This document shows, one piece after another, positions 9,476 through 18,674 of a DNA stretch of 64,000 nucleotides (the stretch's first letter is position 1; every line of letters begins with the position of its first letter). This DNA comes from Roseinatronobacter sp. S2 (lineage in GTDB: Bacteria; Pseudomonadota; Alphaproteobacteria; Rhodobacterales; Rhodobacteraceae). The translations under genes and the position numbers were made by a program. The stretch is taken from positions 1,298,001 to 1,362,000 of the forward strand of contig NZ_CP121113.1 in NCBI RefSeq assembly GCF_029581395.1, given 5' to 3'. Under the pieces are notes generated by a model. It was given only the letters and a program-made list of their open reading frames with translations. It was not told where the DNA came from and did no database searches.

Positions 9476-10699
9476 CTAGAAAAATGCCTGAAGTCCGGTT
9501 TGCGCCCGCCCCAATATCAGCGCGTGCACATCATGGGTGCCTTCATAGGTGTTTACGGTTTCCAGATTCACCATATGCCGGATGACCTGATATTCTTCTG
9601 ATATACCGTTGCCGCCATGCATGTCGCGGGCCATGCGGGCGATATTCAGCGCCTTGCCGCAATTGTTGCGCTTGATCAGCGAAATCATTTCCGGCGCGGC
9701 CTGTGCGTCATCCATCAACCGCCCGACCTGAAGGGCCGCTTGCAGGCCAAGGGTGATTTCAGTCTGCATATCGGCCAGTTTTTTCTGGAAAAGCTGCGTC
9801 TGCGCCAGTGGTTTGTCGAATTGCTTGCGGTCCAGCCCGTATTGACGCGCGCCATGCCAGCAGAATTCGGCAGCCCCCATCACGCCCCATGCAATGCCAT
9901 AGCGCGCACGGTTCAAACAGCCGAACGGCCCTTTCAACCCTTCGACATTGGGCAGCAGGGCATCCTCGCCTACATCGACCCCGTCCATGACGATTTCACC
10001 AGTGGTGGACGCGCGCAAGCTTAGTTTGCCGCCAATCTTGGGCGCACTTAGCCCTTTCATGCCCTTGTCCAGCACAAAGCCGCGAATGCGCCCGCCATGC
10101 GCGTCGGATTTTGCCCAGACAACAAACACATCGGCAAAGGGGCTGTTGGAAATCCAGGTCTTGGTTCCGGTCAGGCGGTAGCCGTCGGCGGTTTTCTCGG
10201 CGCGGGTTTTCATGCCTGCGGGGTCGGACCCTGCGTCCGGTTCGGTCAGGCCGAAACACCCGATCAACTGCCCCGAACACAGGCCGGGCAGGTATTTTTG
10301 CCGCTGCTCTTCCGACCCGTAGGCATAGATCGGATAGATCACCAGCGACGATTGCACCGACATCATGGACCGGTAGCCGGAATCCACGCGTTCAATCTCG
10401 CGCGCGATCAGGCCATAGGTGACATAGGACGCCCCAAGCCCGCCATAGGCTTCGGGCAAGGTGGCGCCCAACAGGCCCGCATCCCCCATCAGGCGAAACA
10501 GTTCGGGATCGCTGCGTTCCTCGCGGTAGGCATCGATCACGCGCGGCTGTAGCGTGGATTGCGCGAATTCATGCGCGGCATCGCGCAGCATGCGTTCATC
10601 CTCTGACAGCTGGCTTTCCAGACGCAGCGGGTCGTCCCAGACGAATTTGCCCAGATCAGGGGCGTCTTTTGCTTTCAATGCGGGGGGGGCCAGTGGCAT
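9476..10699 (-). CDS. gcdH: Glutaryl-CoA dehydrogenase
   Basis: A 407-residue acyl-CoA dehydrogenase of the glutaryl-CoA type, converting glutaryl-CoA to crotonyl-CoA and CO2 with FAD, late in lysine/tryptophan breakdown. Diagnostic features are [10 protein letters not shown] in the flavin domain and [17 protein letters not shown] at the C-terminus, with catalytic base E386; this is nearly identical to the mitochondrial GCDH motif. The frame is open back to 10849, but [12 protein letters not shown] at 10699 matches the family start. A divergent LysR gene is the likely regulator; a strong terminator follows. Confidence 0.94.
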   Translation of the reverse strand: MPLAPPALKAKDAPDLGKFVWDDPLRLESQLSEDERMLRDAAHEFAQSTLQPRVIDAYREERSDPELFRLMGDAGLLGATLPEAYGGLGASYVTYGLIAREIERVDSGYRSMMSVQSSLVIYPIYAYGSEEQRQKYLPGLCSGQLIGCFGLTEPDAGSDPAGMKTRAEKTADGYRLTGTKTWISNSPFADVFVVWAKSDAHGGRIRGFVLDKGMKGLSAPKIGGKLSLRASTTGEIVMDGVDVGEDALLPNVEGLKGPFGCLNRARYGIAWGVMGAAEFCWHGARQYGLDRKQFDKPLAQTQLFQKKLADMQTEITLGLQAALQVGRLMDDAQAAPEMISLIKRNNCGKALNIARMARDMHGGNGISEEYQVIRHMVNLETVNTYEGTHDVHALILGRAQTGLQAFF

Positions 10700-10754
10700 G
10701 ATCTGTATCCTGCTGATTATTCCAGTTAAGCATTGAATAAGGTATGAATGCGCA

Positions 10755-10773
10755 AACATAAATGAATTATGTT
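10755..10773. promoter_or_regulatory. Inverted repeat in the gcdH/LysR divergent promoter
   Basis: AACATAA-ATGAA-TTATGTT has 7-bp arms around 5 bp, containing the T-N11-A pattern of LysR boxes. A second dyad, CATTC-N7-GAATG, lies at 10783-10799 just before the LysR ATG. Both lie in the gap between divergent genes and are plausible activator and autoregulatory sites. Confidence 0.55.
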
Positions 10774-10803
10774 GCATATACTCATTCTGAAATGGAATGC
10801 TAA

Positions 10804-11703
10804 ATGATCTCCAGACGGTTTCTTCCCTCGACACAATCCTTGCAGGCATTTGACGCGGTGGTGCGGCTGGGCAGTTTTACGGCTGCGGCGCAGGAACTGG
10901 CGCTGACGCAATCTGCGGTGTCGCGTCAGGTGGCCGCGCTGGAAACGCAGCTGGGGCAGGTGCTGTTGGTGCGCGGCAAACGGTCTGTAACGCCCACCGC
11001 GCAGGGGCGGGCCTATGCGACGGCCGCGCAATCTGCCTTGCAGCAGTTGCAACAAGCCGCGCTGGCCTTGCAGGGCGCGCAGGACAAAGGGCGTCTGACA
11101 CTGGCCATCCTGCCCACCTTTGGCACGCGCTGGCTGATCCCGCGCATTCCGCGTTTCCTGCGTATGCATCCTGAAATCACGCTGCATTTCACCACACGCA
11201 TCGGGCAATTCGATTTGCTGTCCGAAGGGGTGGATGCCGCCGTTCACGCGGGCCGGCCCGACTGGCCGCAGGCGCAGGCCTTGCAGTTGTTCGAAGACCG
11301 CGTGCAGCCTATGGCGGCCCCGTCACTGTCGGGCGCGCATGGGACGACATCCGCGCAGATTGCGCGCCTGCCACGGCTGGCGCTCGCCACACGCCCCGCA
11401 GAATGGGACGGCTGGATGGCCGCGCATGACCTGCCGCCCGCACCCGCGCCGGATATGGTGTTCGAACATCTTGCCACGCTGGCGCAGGCCTGTGTGGCGG
11501 GGCTTGGTGTGGCGTTGCTGCCGCCTTTTCTGTATCACAGTGAACTGGCCACAGGCGATCTGGTGGCGCTTGGGCCGGACTGGGGCAATGGGTCGGGATA
11601 CTGGCTGATGACACCGGAACATGCGCCCGAAGGTGCGGCGGTGCGCGCCTTTCGCGACTGGCTGATGACAGAGATTACACGCGATGACGGCGTTTTTGCG
11701 TAA
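10804..11703 (+). CDS. LysR family regulator, probable gcdH regulator
   Basis: A 299-residue LysR protein: N-terminal winged helix ([32 protein letters not shown], about residues 17-48) then a GcvA-like periplasmic-binding-type sensor domain. The start ATG at 10804 gives the expected family N-terminus (SLQAFDAVV). Divergent arrangement with gcdH is common in Proteobacteria, where the regulator (GcdR) responds to glutarate; that role is inferred here from position only. Confidence 0.9.
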   Translation: MISRRFLPSTQSLQAFDAVVRLGSFTAAAQELALTQSAVSRQVAALETQLGQVLLVRGKRSVTPTAQGRAYATAAQSALQQLQQAALALQGAQDKGRLTLAILPTFGTRWLIPRIPRFLRMHPEITLHFTTRIGQFDLLSEGVDAAVHAGRPDWPQAQALQLFEDRVQPMAAPSLSGAHGTTSAQIARLPRLALATRPAEWDGWMAAHDLPPAPAPDMVFEHLATLAQACVAGLGVALLPPFLYHSELATGDLVALGPDWGNGSGYWLMTPEHAPEGAAVRAFRDWLMTEITRDDGVFA

Positions 11704-11820
11704 CAGGCGGGCAGGGGGGCAGGGGCCACGCATAGCGCTTTGACGGTTGCGCCCTGCTTGACACGGCGGATAAGGTCGGACAAACGGCGCGGCCCATGCC
11801 CGTCCAGTTGTGCCGGATTA

Positions 11821-12972
11821 ATGCCCATGACCAGCCCTTCGAATACCAAGGCCAAAATGCATGTCACGCTGGGGGGCGCGGCGATCAATCTGGTGCTGTC
11901 TGTCCTGAAGATCGCCGCAGGGCTTATGCTGGCCAGCCCCGCCCTGGTCGCGGACGGGTTTCATTCCCTTGGCGATATGGCGTCCGATATCATGGTGCTT
12001 TGGGCCTTGCGCCAGTCCGCCCGCGCGCCCGACGCGGACCACCCTTACGGCCATGGCCGCTTTGAAACGCTGGCAACGCTGGCGCTTGCCGCCATACTGG
12101 CCCTGACGGGGGTGGGGGTCATCTGGGACGCGTCCGCGCGGCTGTTGTCCAGTGGCGAACTGGCCCCGGGGGCGTTGGCGCTTGGCGTGGTGGCGGTGTC
12201 GATCATCGTCAAGGAAGCGCTGTATCACTATACCTTGCGGGTTGGTCGCGCCACCGGGTCGGCATTGCTGGAAGCCAACGCATGGCACCACCGCACGGAT
12301 GCGCTGTCGTCCGTAGTGGCGCTGGTGGGGATCGGGGCGGCGCAATTGGGGTTTGGCTGGGGCGATCCGCTGGCGGCCATCGTGATTGCGCTGATGTTGC
12401 TGCATGCGGGCTGGGGCTTTGGCAAAACCGCCGCCGCGGAACTGGTGGACACGCAAGCCCCCGATGATCTGCGCACCGCACTTGAAGGGAACCTGACGGC
12501 CACCCCCGGTGTGCAGGGCCTGCGCGATTTGCGCATGCGCCAGCACGGCGCGCAGACGCTGGCCGATGTGTCCGTGATGGTGGACCCCCAGATCAGCGTG
12601 ACCGAAGGGCACCGCATTGCCGAAGTGGCGCGTGCGCGTGCGCTGGATGAAATTGACGCGCTGTCCGATCTGATCATCCATGTGGAACCGGCGGGCCATT
12701 TCGAGGGGTTTGGCGCCGAAGCGGCCCCCCTGCGCGCCGAAGTCGAGGGCATGATCATGACCCTTGCGCAGGCCCATCCGATGGTGATTGCACTCGATTC
12801 GCTGCGCCTTGGCTATTTTGACGATGGTCTGCATGTGGAATTGCTGGCCGATCTGCGCCCCGAAGCAGATCCCCGCCAGACCGAAGCGCAACTGGCCGAC
12901 ACCCTGACCGAGGCACTGCCGGAAGTTGCCGTTCTGCGCCTGCACCGCATCAGCACCGGCTTGCGCGACTAG
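11821..12972 (+). CDS. Cation diffusion facilitator (CDF) efflux protein
   Basis: About 383 residues. Six membrane helices, with HxxxD-type metal-site motifs (ADGFHSLGDMASD in TM2 and HHRTDALSSVVA in TM5), and a DHPYGHGRFET loop typical of MamA/FieF-like CDF proteins that export Zn2+, Fe2+ or Mn2+ by proton antiport. The C-terminus is longer than in FieF and has two ferredoxin-like parts. The open frame begins at 11740, but ATG 11821 (or 11827) starts nearer the conserved region. The exact metal is unknown. Confidence 0.88.
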   Translation: MPMTSPSNTKAKMHVTLGGAAINLVLSVLKIAAGLMLASPALVADGFHSLGDMASDIMVLWALRQSARAPDADHPYGHGRFETLATLALAAILALTGVGVIWDASARLLSSGELAPGALALGVVAVSIIVKEALYHYTLRVGRATGSALLEANAWHHRTDALSSVVALVGIGAAQLGFGWGDPLAAIVIALMLLHAGWGFGKTAAAELVDTQAPDDLRTALEGNLTATPGVQGLRDLRMRQHGAQTLADVSVMVDPQISVTEGHRIAEVARARALDEIDALSDLIIHVEPAGHFEGFGAEAAPLRAEVEGMIMTLAQAHPMVIALDSLRLGYFDDGLHVELLADLRPEADPRQTEAQLADTLTEALPEVAVLRLHRISTGLRD

Positions 12973-12996
12973 CCGCACCCTGCAATAACGGCGGTC

Positions 12997-14355
12997 ATGG
13001 CAAAAGCGCTTCCCCAGTTCACCTGCACCGCCTGCGGCGCAACCCATCGCAAATGGGCCGGGCGTTGCGATGCCTGCGGCGGGTGGAATTGCATCATCGA
13101 AGAAGCCCCGCTTTCAGCAGGCCCCGGCCCGCGCACCACCAAGGGGCGCCAGATTGCGCTGTCAACGCTGGCGGATTCCGAAACCCCGCCGCCACGTCGC
13201 ACATCCGGCATTGCCGAACTCGACCGCGTATTGGGGGGCGGGCTGGTTGCGGCCTCGGCCATTCTGGTGGGGGGCGATCCCGGTATCGGCAAATCGACGC
13301 TGTTGTTGCAGGCGGTTGCGGCATTCGCCAATTCCGGTCTGAACTGCATGTATATCTCGGGCGAGGAAGCGGCCGCGCAGGTGCGGCTGCGGGCCGCACG
13401 CCTTGGGCTGTCGCAGGCGCCCGTGCGACTGGGCGCGGAAACCAACCTGCGTGACATTCTGACAACCGTGGATGCAGAACGCCCCGACCTGATGGTGATC
13501 GATTCGATCCAGACCATGTGGCTGGACAGCGTGGACAGCGCGCCGGGGTCGGTGTCGCAGGTGCGCGCTGCCGCACACGAACTTGTCAGCTTTGCCAAGC
13601 GGCGCGGCGTGTCGGTCATTCTTGTCGGCCATGTCACCAAAGAAGGGCAGATTGCCGGTCCCCGTGTGGTGGAACACATGGTCGACACGGTGCTGTATTT
13701 CGAGGGCGAGCGCGGCCACCAGTTCCGCATTCTGCGCGCCGTCAAGAACCGCTTTGGCCCCGCCGATGAAATTGGCGTGTTTGAAATGACAGGCGCGGGC
13801 CTGGCCGAAGTGGCAAACCCGTCGGCGCTGTTTTTGTCCGAACGTGGCGCGCCTGCGCCGGGTTCTGTTGTTTTTGCGGGGATTGAAGGCACGCGCCCCA
13901 TGCTGACGGAAATTCAGGCACTGGTCGCACCCTCGCCGCTGGGCACGCCGCGCCGCACTGTCGTGGGGCTGGATTCCGCGCGCCTGTCCACGATTCTGGC
14001 CGTGCTGGAAGCGCGCTGCGGTATTCCGTTTGCGGGCATGGATGTGTTTTTGAATGTCGCCGGTGGCATGCGCGTGCATGAACCCGCCGCTGATCTGGCG
14101 GTGGCCTGCGCGCTTTTATCGGCGCGCGAAGACATAGCACTGCCCGCAGATACAGTGGTTTTCGGCGAAATCAGCCTGTCGGGGGCCTTGCGCCCGGTCG
14201 CGCAGACCGAAAACAGGTTGAAAGAGGCGCAAAAACTTGGTTTCTGCACAGCAATCGCCCCGACACTTGCAAAACCGTTGGGGGTGGATGAAATGATATT
14301 GCGACAAATGCCTGATCTTGCCGAAGTGGTCGGACAGATATTTGGCGCAGGCTGA
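12997..14355 (+). CDS. radA: DNA repair protein RadA
   Basis: A 452-residue RecA-like ATPase that processes recombination intermediates by extending D-loops. It has a zinc finger C10-C13/C24-C27, Walker A GGDPGIGKST (92-101), the RadA-specific KNRFG motif near residue 250, and a C-terminal Lon-like domain. The start lies 24 bases after the CDF stop. cvpA and purF follow, a common alphaproteobacterial order. Confidence 0.96.
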   Translation: MAKALPQFTCTACGATHRKWAGRCDACGGWNCIIEEAPLSAGPGPRTTKGRQIALSTLADSETPPPRRTSGIAELDRVLGGGLVAASAILVGGDPGIGKSTLLLQAVAAFANSGLNCMYISGEEAAAQVRLRAARLGLSQAPVRLGAETNLRDILTTVDAERPDLMVIDSIQTMWLDSVDSAPGSVSQVRAAAHELVSFAKRRGVSVILVGHVTKEGQIAGPRVVEHMVDTVLYFEGERGHQFRILRAVKNRFGPADEIGVFEMTGAGLAEVANPSALFLSERGAPAPGSVVFAGIEGTRPMLTEIQALVAPSPLGTPRRTVVGLDSARLSTILAVLEARCGIPFAGMDVFLNVAGGMRVHEPAADLAVACALLSAREDIALPADTVVFGEISLSGALRPVAQTENRLKEAQKLGFCTAIAPTLAKPLGVDEMILRQMPDLAEVVGQIFGAG

Positions 14356-14399
14356 ACAGAAACGTCAGGGCCGCCCATAGCGCCCACAGGGAGACTGTC

Positions 14400-14951
14400 A
14401 TGGAAGGCTTTACAATCATCGACGGCGGTGTAGCGGTCGTCATTATTGTATCAGGCATATTGGCCTATTCGCGTGGTTTCATGCGCGAAGCGATGGCGAT
14501 TCTGGGATGGGTCGCGGCGGCTGTGCTGGCCTATGTTCTGGCACCGGCAGTGCAGCCTTTGGTCCGTGAAATCCCGTTTGTTGGCGGGTTTCTGGGCGAC
14601 AGCTGCGAATTGACGGTGATTGCCGCCTTTGCCGTGGTGTTTGCAATCGCGCTGTTGCTGGCCTCACTGTTTACGCCGCTGTTTTCGTCATTCGTGCGCA
14701 ATTCCGCCCTTGGGGGGCTGGATCAGGCGCTGGGCTTTTTGTTCGGTGTGGCGCGGGGTGTGCTGTTGGTGGCCATCGCGCTTCTGGTGTTTGACCGCGC
14801 AGTTCCCGCAGGGTCTGTCGATATGGTCGAAAACTCGCGCTCTGCGGCGGTGTTCGGGCAGTTGTCGGGCAATCTGAATGATGCTGTGCCGCATGATGCG
14901 CCCAACTGGCTGGTTCAGAAGTACGAAGAACTGGTTGCTGTGTGCAACTAA
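14400..14951 (+). CDS. cvpA: CvpA family membrane protein
   Basis: A 183-residue inner-membrane protein with four hydrophobic segments and the family's N-terminal DGGVAVVIIVSGILAYSRGF-type helix and GGLDQALGFLFGVARGVL segment. CvpA was named for colicin V production and is linked to envelope stress tolerance; its mechanism is unclear. It lies directly upstream of purF, as in E. coli and most Proteobacteria. Confidence 0.92.
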   Translation: MEGFTIIDGGVAVVIIVSGILAYSRGFMREAMAILGWVAAAVLAYVLAPAVQPLVREIPFVGGFLGDSCELTVIAAFAVVFAIALLLASLFTPLFSSFVRNSALGGLDQALGFLFGVARGVLLVAIALLVFDRAVPAGSVDMVENSRSAAVFGQLSGNLNDAVPHDAPNWLVQKYEELVAVCN

Positions 14952-15060
14952 AGCGGGCTTCGCGCACAACTTGGCGGGACTGGTGTTGCATCAAGGCGTG
15001 ACACTCGCCCGCCGATGGGTTAGTGCATGCGCGACATAGCAGACAGGAGCTAATGCGCCC

Positions 15061-16512
15061 ATGCTCAGCCACCCTTTCGATGATGACAAGCTACGCGAAG
15101 AATGCGGCGTATTTGGTTGCATCGGGCTGGAAGACGCCGCCAATTTCGTAGCCCTTGGCCTTCATGCCCTACAGCACAGGGGTCAGGAAGCCGGCGGAAT
15201 CATCACCCATCACCCCGAATCAGGTTTTCATTCCGCCCACAGATTCGGCCTAGTGCGGGACAATTTCACCAAGGCTGGCGTGATCGAAGGATTGCCCGGA
15301 TCAATCGGAATAGGCCATGTGCGCTATTCCACGGCGGGGTCCAAAGGGGCCACACAGATTCGTGACGTCCAGCCCTTCTTTGGCGAATTCGCCATGGGGG
15401 GGGCAGCGCTTGCGCATAACGGCAACATCACAAATGCCGAAAGCATCCGCCGCGAATTGATTGAACGCGGGTCTATCTTCCAGTCCAGTTCCGACAGCGA
15501 ATGCCTGATTCACCTGATGGCGCGGTCGTTTCAGAAAACGATTCCCGAACGGATGAAGGATGCGCTTCGCCGCGCCGAAGGGGCCTTTTCCATCGTCGCC
15601 ATGACGCGCACCAAGCTTATCGGTGTGCGTGACCCGCTGGGTGTGCGCCCGCTGGTTCTGGGGCGTCTGGCCAATGGCTGGGTGCTGGCATCGGAAACCT
15701 GTGCGCTGGACATTATCGGGGCCGAATTCGACCGCGAGATTGACCCCGGCGAAATGGTGGTCATCAGCGCCAAGGGTGTCGAAAGCATGCGGCCCTTTGC
15801 GATGAAAACGCCGCGTTTCTGCATCTTTGAACATGTCTATTTCTCGCGCCCTGACAGCTTTTTTGCAGGGCGGTCCGTCTATGAAACGCGCCGCCAGATT
15901 GGCGTTGAACTGGCCCGCGAAGCGCCTGTTGATGCCGATATGGTCTGCCCTGTGCCCGATAGCGGCACGCCCGCCGCGATTGGCTTCAGTCAGGAATCGG
16001 GCATTCCCTTCGCGCTGGGGATCACGCGTAACCAGTATATGGGGCGCACCTTTATCGAGCCGTCACAGCAGATCCGGTCCATGGGCGTGCGGCTGAAGCT
16101 GAATGTGAACCGCGCGCTTATACGCGGCAAGCGCATTATTCTGGTGGATGATTCGGTTGTGCGCGGCACGACCAGCCAGAAGATCAAGGAAATGATCATT
16201 GAAGCGGGCGCCGCCGAGGTGCATTTCCGCATCGCATCGCCGCCGACAGCATGGCCCTGCTTTTACGGGGTTGATACCCCTGATCGCGAAAATCTGCTGG
16301 CCGCACGGATGACCGAAGATGAAATGCGCGATCATATCGGGGTGGACAGCCTTAGGTTTGTGTCCCTTGACGGGCTTTACCGTGCCGCAGGCGAGGCGGC
16401 AGGGCGCAACAATGCCTGTCCGCAATACTGCGATGCCTGTTTTTCGGGGGAATACCCCGTTGCACCGCAGGACATGATCGAACGCGGTTTCATGCCCAAA
16501 GCGGCGGAATGA
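15061..16512 (+). CDS. purF: Amidophosphoribosyltransferase
   Basis: A 483-residue enzyme of the first purine step: PRPP plus glutamine gives 5-phosphoribosylamine. A 14-residue propeptide precedes the catalytic Cys15 (EECGVFGC), exposed by autocleavage. Glutaminase motifs include the LQHRGQEAGG segment; the PRPP-binding loop is ILVDDSVVRGTTS. Cysteines in RFCIFEH, AWPCFYG and CPQYCDAC match the 4Fe-4S type of PurF found in Bacillus. The last four bases overlap the start of the DUF1284 gene. Confidence 0.97.
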   Translation: MLSHPFDDDKLREECGVFGCIGLEDAANFVALGLHALQHRGQEAGGIITHHPESGFHSAHRFGLVRDNFTKAGVIEGLPGSIGIGHVRYSTAGSKGATQIRDVQPFFGEFAMGGAALAHNGNITNAESIRRELIERGSIFQSSSDSECLIHLMARSFQKTIPERMKDALRRAEGAFSIVAMTRTKLIGVRDPLGVRPLVLGRLANGWVLASETCALDIIGAEFDREIDPGEMVVISAKGVESMRPFAMKTPRFCIFEHVYFSRPDSFFAGRSVYETRRQIGVELAREAPVDADMVCPVPDSGTPAAIGFSQESGIPFALGITRNQYMGRTFIEPSQQIRSMGVRLKLNVNRALIRGKRIILVDDSVVRGTTSQKIKEMIIEAGAAEVHFRIASPPTAWPCFYGVDTPDRENLLAARMTEDEMRDHIGVDSLRFVSLDGLYRAAGEAAGRNNACPQYCDACFSGEYPVAPQDMIERGFMPKAAE

Positions 16513-16922
16513 CCAAGGCTGTCCAGTTCCGCCCGCATCATTTTCTGTGTGCGCTGGGCTTTCAGGGCAAAGGGTATTCGGGCAGCTTTACCCAGAACAT
16601 GGCCGCGATTGTTGCAAGGTTGCGCGGCCCCGATGGTGGGGACACACTGATAAAGGTGACCACCCACGCCGACAGCATTTGCACGCCTTGCCCGCACCGG
16701 CGCGGGCAATCCTGCGTCAAGGCCGCCCAGATTGCCGCATTGGACGACCGGCACGCGCAGGCTTTGGGCCTGCACGCGGGCCAGCGCCTGACATGGTCTG
16801 ACGCGCAATCGCGTATCCGCACGCATGTTCCGCCCGGTTCGCTAAGTGATTTATGCGCAGGGTGTCAGTGGCTGGAATTCGGATTATGCGAAGCGGCATT
16901 GTCCGAACTGCATCGGGGCTAG
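16509..16922 (+). CDS. DUF1284 family protein
   Basis: A 137-residue cytoplasmic protein beginning FRPHHFLCALGFQGKGYSGSF, the family signature. It carries several cysteines arranged CTPCPHRRGQSC and CAGCQW, suggesting a metal or Fe-S site. The function is unknown. It is translationally coupled to purF by an ATGA overlap. Confidence 0.82.
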   Translation: MTKAVQFRPHHFLCALGFQGKGYSGSFTQNMAAIVARLRGPDGGDTLIKVTTHADSICTPCPHRRGQSCVKAAQIAALDDRHAQALGLHAGQRLTWSDAQSRIRTHVPPGSLSDLCAGCQWLEFGLCEAALSELHRG

Positions 16923-16962
16923 GGCCGCGCGCAGGGATGCGGATGGCTGGCTGAAGAAGTTC

Positions 16963-17136
16963 CCCCAAGGCGCGGAGCAAAGGGCGCAGCCCACCGCGCC
17001 ATCGGTGGGCCGTCCCGCGGCCTGCCGATTTGGCTGATGTCATGCCAAGCCTTTGGTGTCGGAGTATGCAGCCTGCATAAAGTGAACTTCACTAACGCCG
17101 GATCGGCAGACCCCGGCCCACCGCTGGCGCGGGCTT
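16963..17136 (+). repeat. Dispersed intergenic element, copy 2 (type A)
   Basis: It runs from CCCCAAGG to GGGCTT. Central dyads are TATGCA-GCC-TGCATA (17065-17079) and the palindrome AGTGAACTTCACT (17081-17093). The outer arms CGCCATCGGTGGGCC and GGCCCACCGCTGGCG pair with a single mismatch. It lies between the convergent DUF1284 (40 bp) and bioY (88 bp) genes. Confidence 0.9.
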
Positions 17137-17177
17137 ATTCCCAGCACGACCGCCCCCTTCAAACCACATACGCCATG

Positions 17178-17206
17178 AAAAAAGGCGGGCACACGGCCCG
17201 CCTTTT
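17178..17206. terminator. Bidirectional intrinsic terminator after bioY
   Basis: A 10-bp stem AAAGGCGGGC/GCCCGCCTTT with 5-base loop ACACG, flanked by six A's on the left and four T's on the right. It serves bioY on the minus strand and could also stop plus-strand reads. Confidence 0.85.
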
Positions 17207-17224
17207 GCAGTATCTGACAATACC

Positions 17225-17800
17225 TTAGCCGACGCGCGATTTCAGCGCAGCCCAGGCCCCCGTCGCAATCAGTGCAGCGACCGCAGATTTCACGACGCCA
17301 CCCAACTGGAAGGGCAGGGCACCCGCCATAAAGGCGCCTTCAAGGTCAAGCGGTGTGATGACCCATAGCCACAGAACACCGGGGATAAACAGCAGCAATG
17401 CCGGGATCAGCGCCGCAAGAAACAGGCGCCCGAAACCACGGTTCATGCCGCGTTCCACCAGCAGGCCGGTCAGCCATGCCATGGCGACAAAGCCCACCAG
17501 AAAACCGCCTGTCGGGCCAATCAGATGCACGGCACCTGCCCCCCCGCCTGCAAACACCGGAAAGCCCATCGCGCCCTGCGCCAGATAGGTGACCAGCGTC
17601 GCCGCCGCCAGACGCGACCCATAGGTCAGCCCGATCAGCGAAATTACCAGTGTCTGAAGGGTCATCGGCACCGGAAACATCGGCACGCTGATCTGGGCCG
17701 ACATGGCCACCAGAACCGAACCGAACAGAACCATCGCCACCTTGCGGGCAATGGTGTCATTGCCGCCAAGTGCCGTGACCAAGGGTGTAGTATGAGCCAT
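17225..17800 (-). CDS. bioY: Biotin transporter S component BioY
   Basis: A 191-residue ECF-type substrate-binding membrane protein with six helices; the family signature VPMFPVPMTLQTL and GPTGGFLVGF are present. It takes up biotin, alone or with a shared energising module (BioM/BioN). No bioMN lies in the window, as is common in this group. Upstream, the palindrome GTTTGCAAAC (17815-17824) might be an operator. Confidence 0.93.
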   Translation of the reverse strand: MAHTTPLVTALGGNDTIARKVAMVLFGSVLVAMSAQISVPMFPVPMTLQTLVISLIGLTYGSRLAAATLVTYLAQGAMGFPVFAGGGAGAVHLIGPTGGFLVGFVAMAWLTGLLVERGMNRGFGRLFLAALIPALLLFIPGVLWLWVITPLDLEGAFMAGALPFQLGGVVKSAVAALIATGAWAALKSRVG

Positions 17801-17814
17801 GATGGACCCCTCTT

Positions 17815-17824
17815 GTTTGCAAAC
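17815..17824. promoter_or_regulatory. Palindrome upstream of bioY
   Basis: GTTTGCAAAC is a perfect 10-bp palindrome 15 bases before the bioY start codon. It does not match the TTATCTATAA-type BioR box that I know from other alphaproteobacteria. Regulatory role is speculative. Confidence 0.3.
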
Positions 17825-17963
17825 TGTTGTTGTCGGTTATGCTGAAACTTGGCGCATATGGCAAGCGGCGCAATCAGCGTTAGCGCCAATTCATCCTGTT
17901 TCTGTCCGGCCTGCGGGCTGAATGCACTTGCAAGCAGGCCCCAACTGCCCTATGCGCAACCCT

Positions 17964-18018
17964 GTCTTTCCACGAGCAATGGAACCGGTGCAGCTCTCGT
18001 AGGTGGGGGTGGAAAGAC
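17964..18018 (+). promoter_or_regulatory. Structured rpsF leader, candidate S6:S18 autoregulatory RNA
   Basis: GTCTTTCCAC (17964-17973) pairs perfectly with GTGGAAAGAC (18009-18018), with an inner CGAG/CTCG helix and an ACCGG-containing apical region. It sits 44 bases upstream of rpsF, where many bacteria carry an RNA that binds the S6:S18 complex and represses the operon. I could not align it to the published consensus. Confidence 0.45.
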
Positions 18019-18061
18019 GGCCCGCCTTTTGAAATGCACCACATACATGATTGGAGATCGC

Positions 18062-18415
18062 ATGCCGCTATACGAGCATGTCATGATCGCGCGTCAGGAT
18101 CTGTCGAATACACAGGCCGAAGCGCTGATCGAACATTTTGGTGCCGTCCTGTCCGACAATGGCGGGAAACTCGTTGAACACGAGTATTGGGGCGTCAAGA
18201 CAATGGCCTACAAGATCAACAAGAACCGCAAAGGGCATTACGCCTTCCTGCGCACCGATGCGCCCGCAAGCGCCGTGCAGGAAATGGAGCGTCTGATGCG
18301 CCTGCATGATGACGTGATGCGGGTTCTGACAGTCAAGGTCGAAGCCCATGAAGAAGGGCCTTCTGCCCAGATGCAGAAACGTGACGAGCGCGAACCGCGT
18401 CGTCGTGCGTCCTGA
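18062..18415 (+). CDS. rpsF: 30S ribosomal protein S6
   Basis: A 117-residue S6 protein starting MPLYEHVMIARQDLS, the family opening, and containing YWGVKTMAYKINKNRKGHY. It forms the platform of the small subunit together with S18. A GGAGA ribosome site lies 7 bases upstream of this ATG; the open frame continues upstream but without S6 homology. First gene of rpsF-rpsR-rplI. Confidence 0.97.
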   Translation: MPLYEHVMIARQDLSNTQAEALIEHFGAVLSDNGGKLVEHEYWGVKTMAYKINKNRKGHYAFLRTDAPASAVQEMERLMRLHDDVMRVLTVKVEAHEEGPSAQMQKRDEREPRRRAS

Positions 18416-18434
18416 TCCAGTAGGAGTATAAGAC

Positions 18435-18662
18435 ATGGCTGCAAAACCATTTTTCCGCCGTCGCAAAGTGTGCCCTTTCTCGGGTGAGAATTCGCCCAAG
18501 ATCGACTACAAGGATACGCGTCTGCTTCAGCGCTATATATCAGAGCGCGGCAAGATCGTGCCATCGCGCATCACCGCCGTTTCTGCCAAGAAACAGCGTG
18601 AGCTGGCCCGCGCCATCAAACGCGCCCGCTTTCTGGCACTTCTGCCTTACGCCGTGAAATAA
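18435..18662 (+). CDS. rpsR: 30S ribosomal protein S18
   Basis: A 75-residue S18 protein ([39 protein letters not shown]). It binds S6 in the small-subunit platform. AGGAG lies nine bases before the ATG. It lies 19 bases downstream of rpsF and 12 upstream of rplI. Confidence 0.98.
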   Translation: MAAKPFFRRRKVCPFSGENSPKIDYKDTRLLQRYISERGKIVPSRITAVSAKKQRELARAIKRARFLALLPYAVK

Positions 18663-18674
18663 GGAGAACGAGAC

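Noticed and set aside
11818..13047. A 409-codon minus-strand open frame opposite the CDF gene
   Set aside because: Shadow of the CDF coding frame; low-complexity His/Gln/Arg composition and no motif.
17815..17824. BioR or BioQ operator before bioY
   Set aside because: GTTTGCAAAC is palindromic but does not match either known consensus, so no regulator is assigned.
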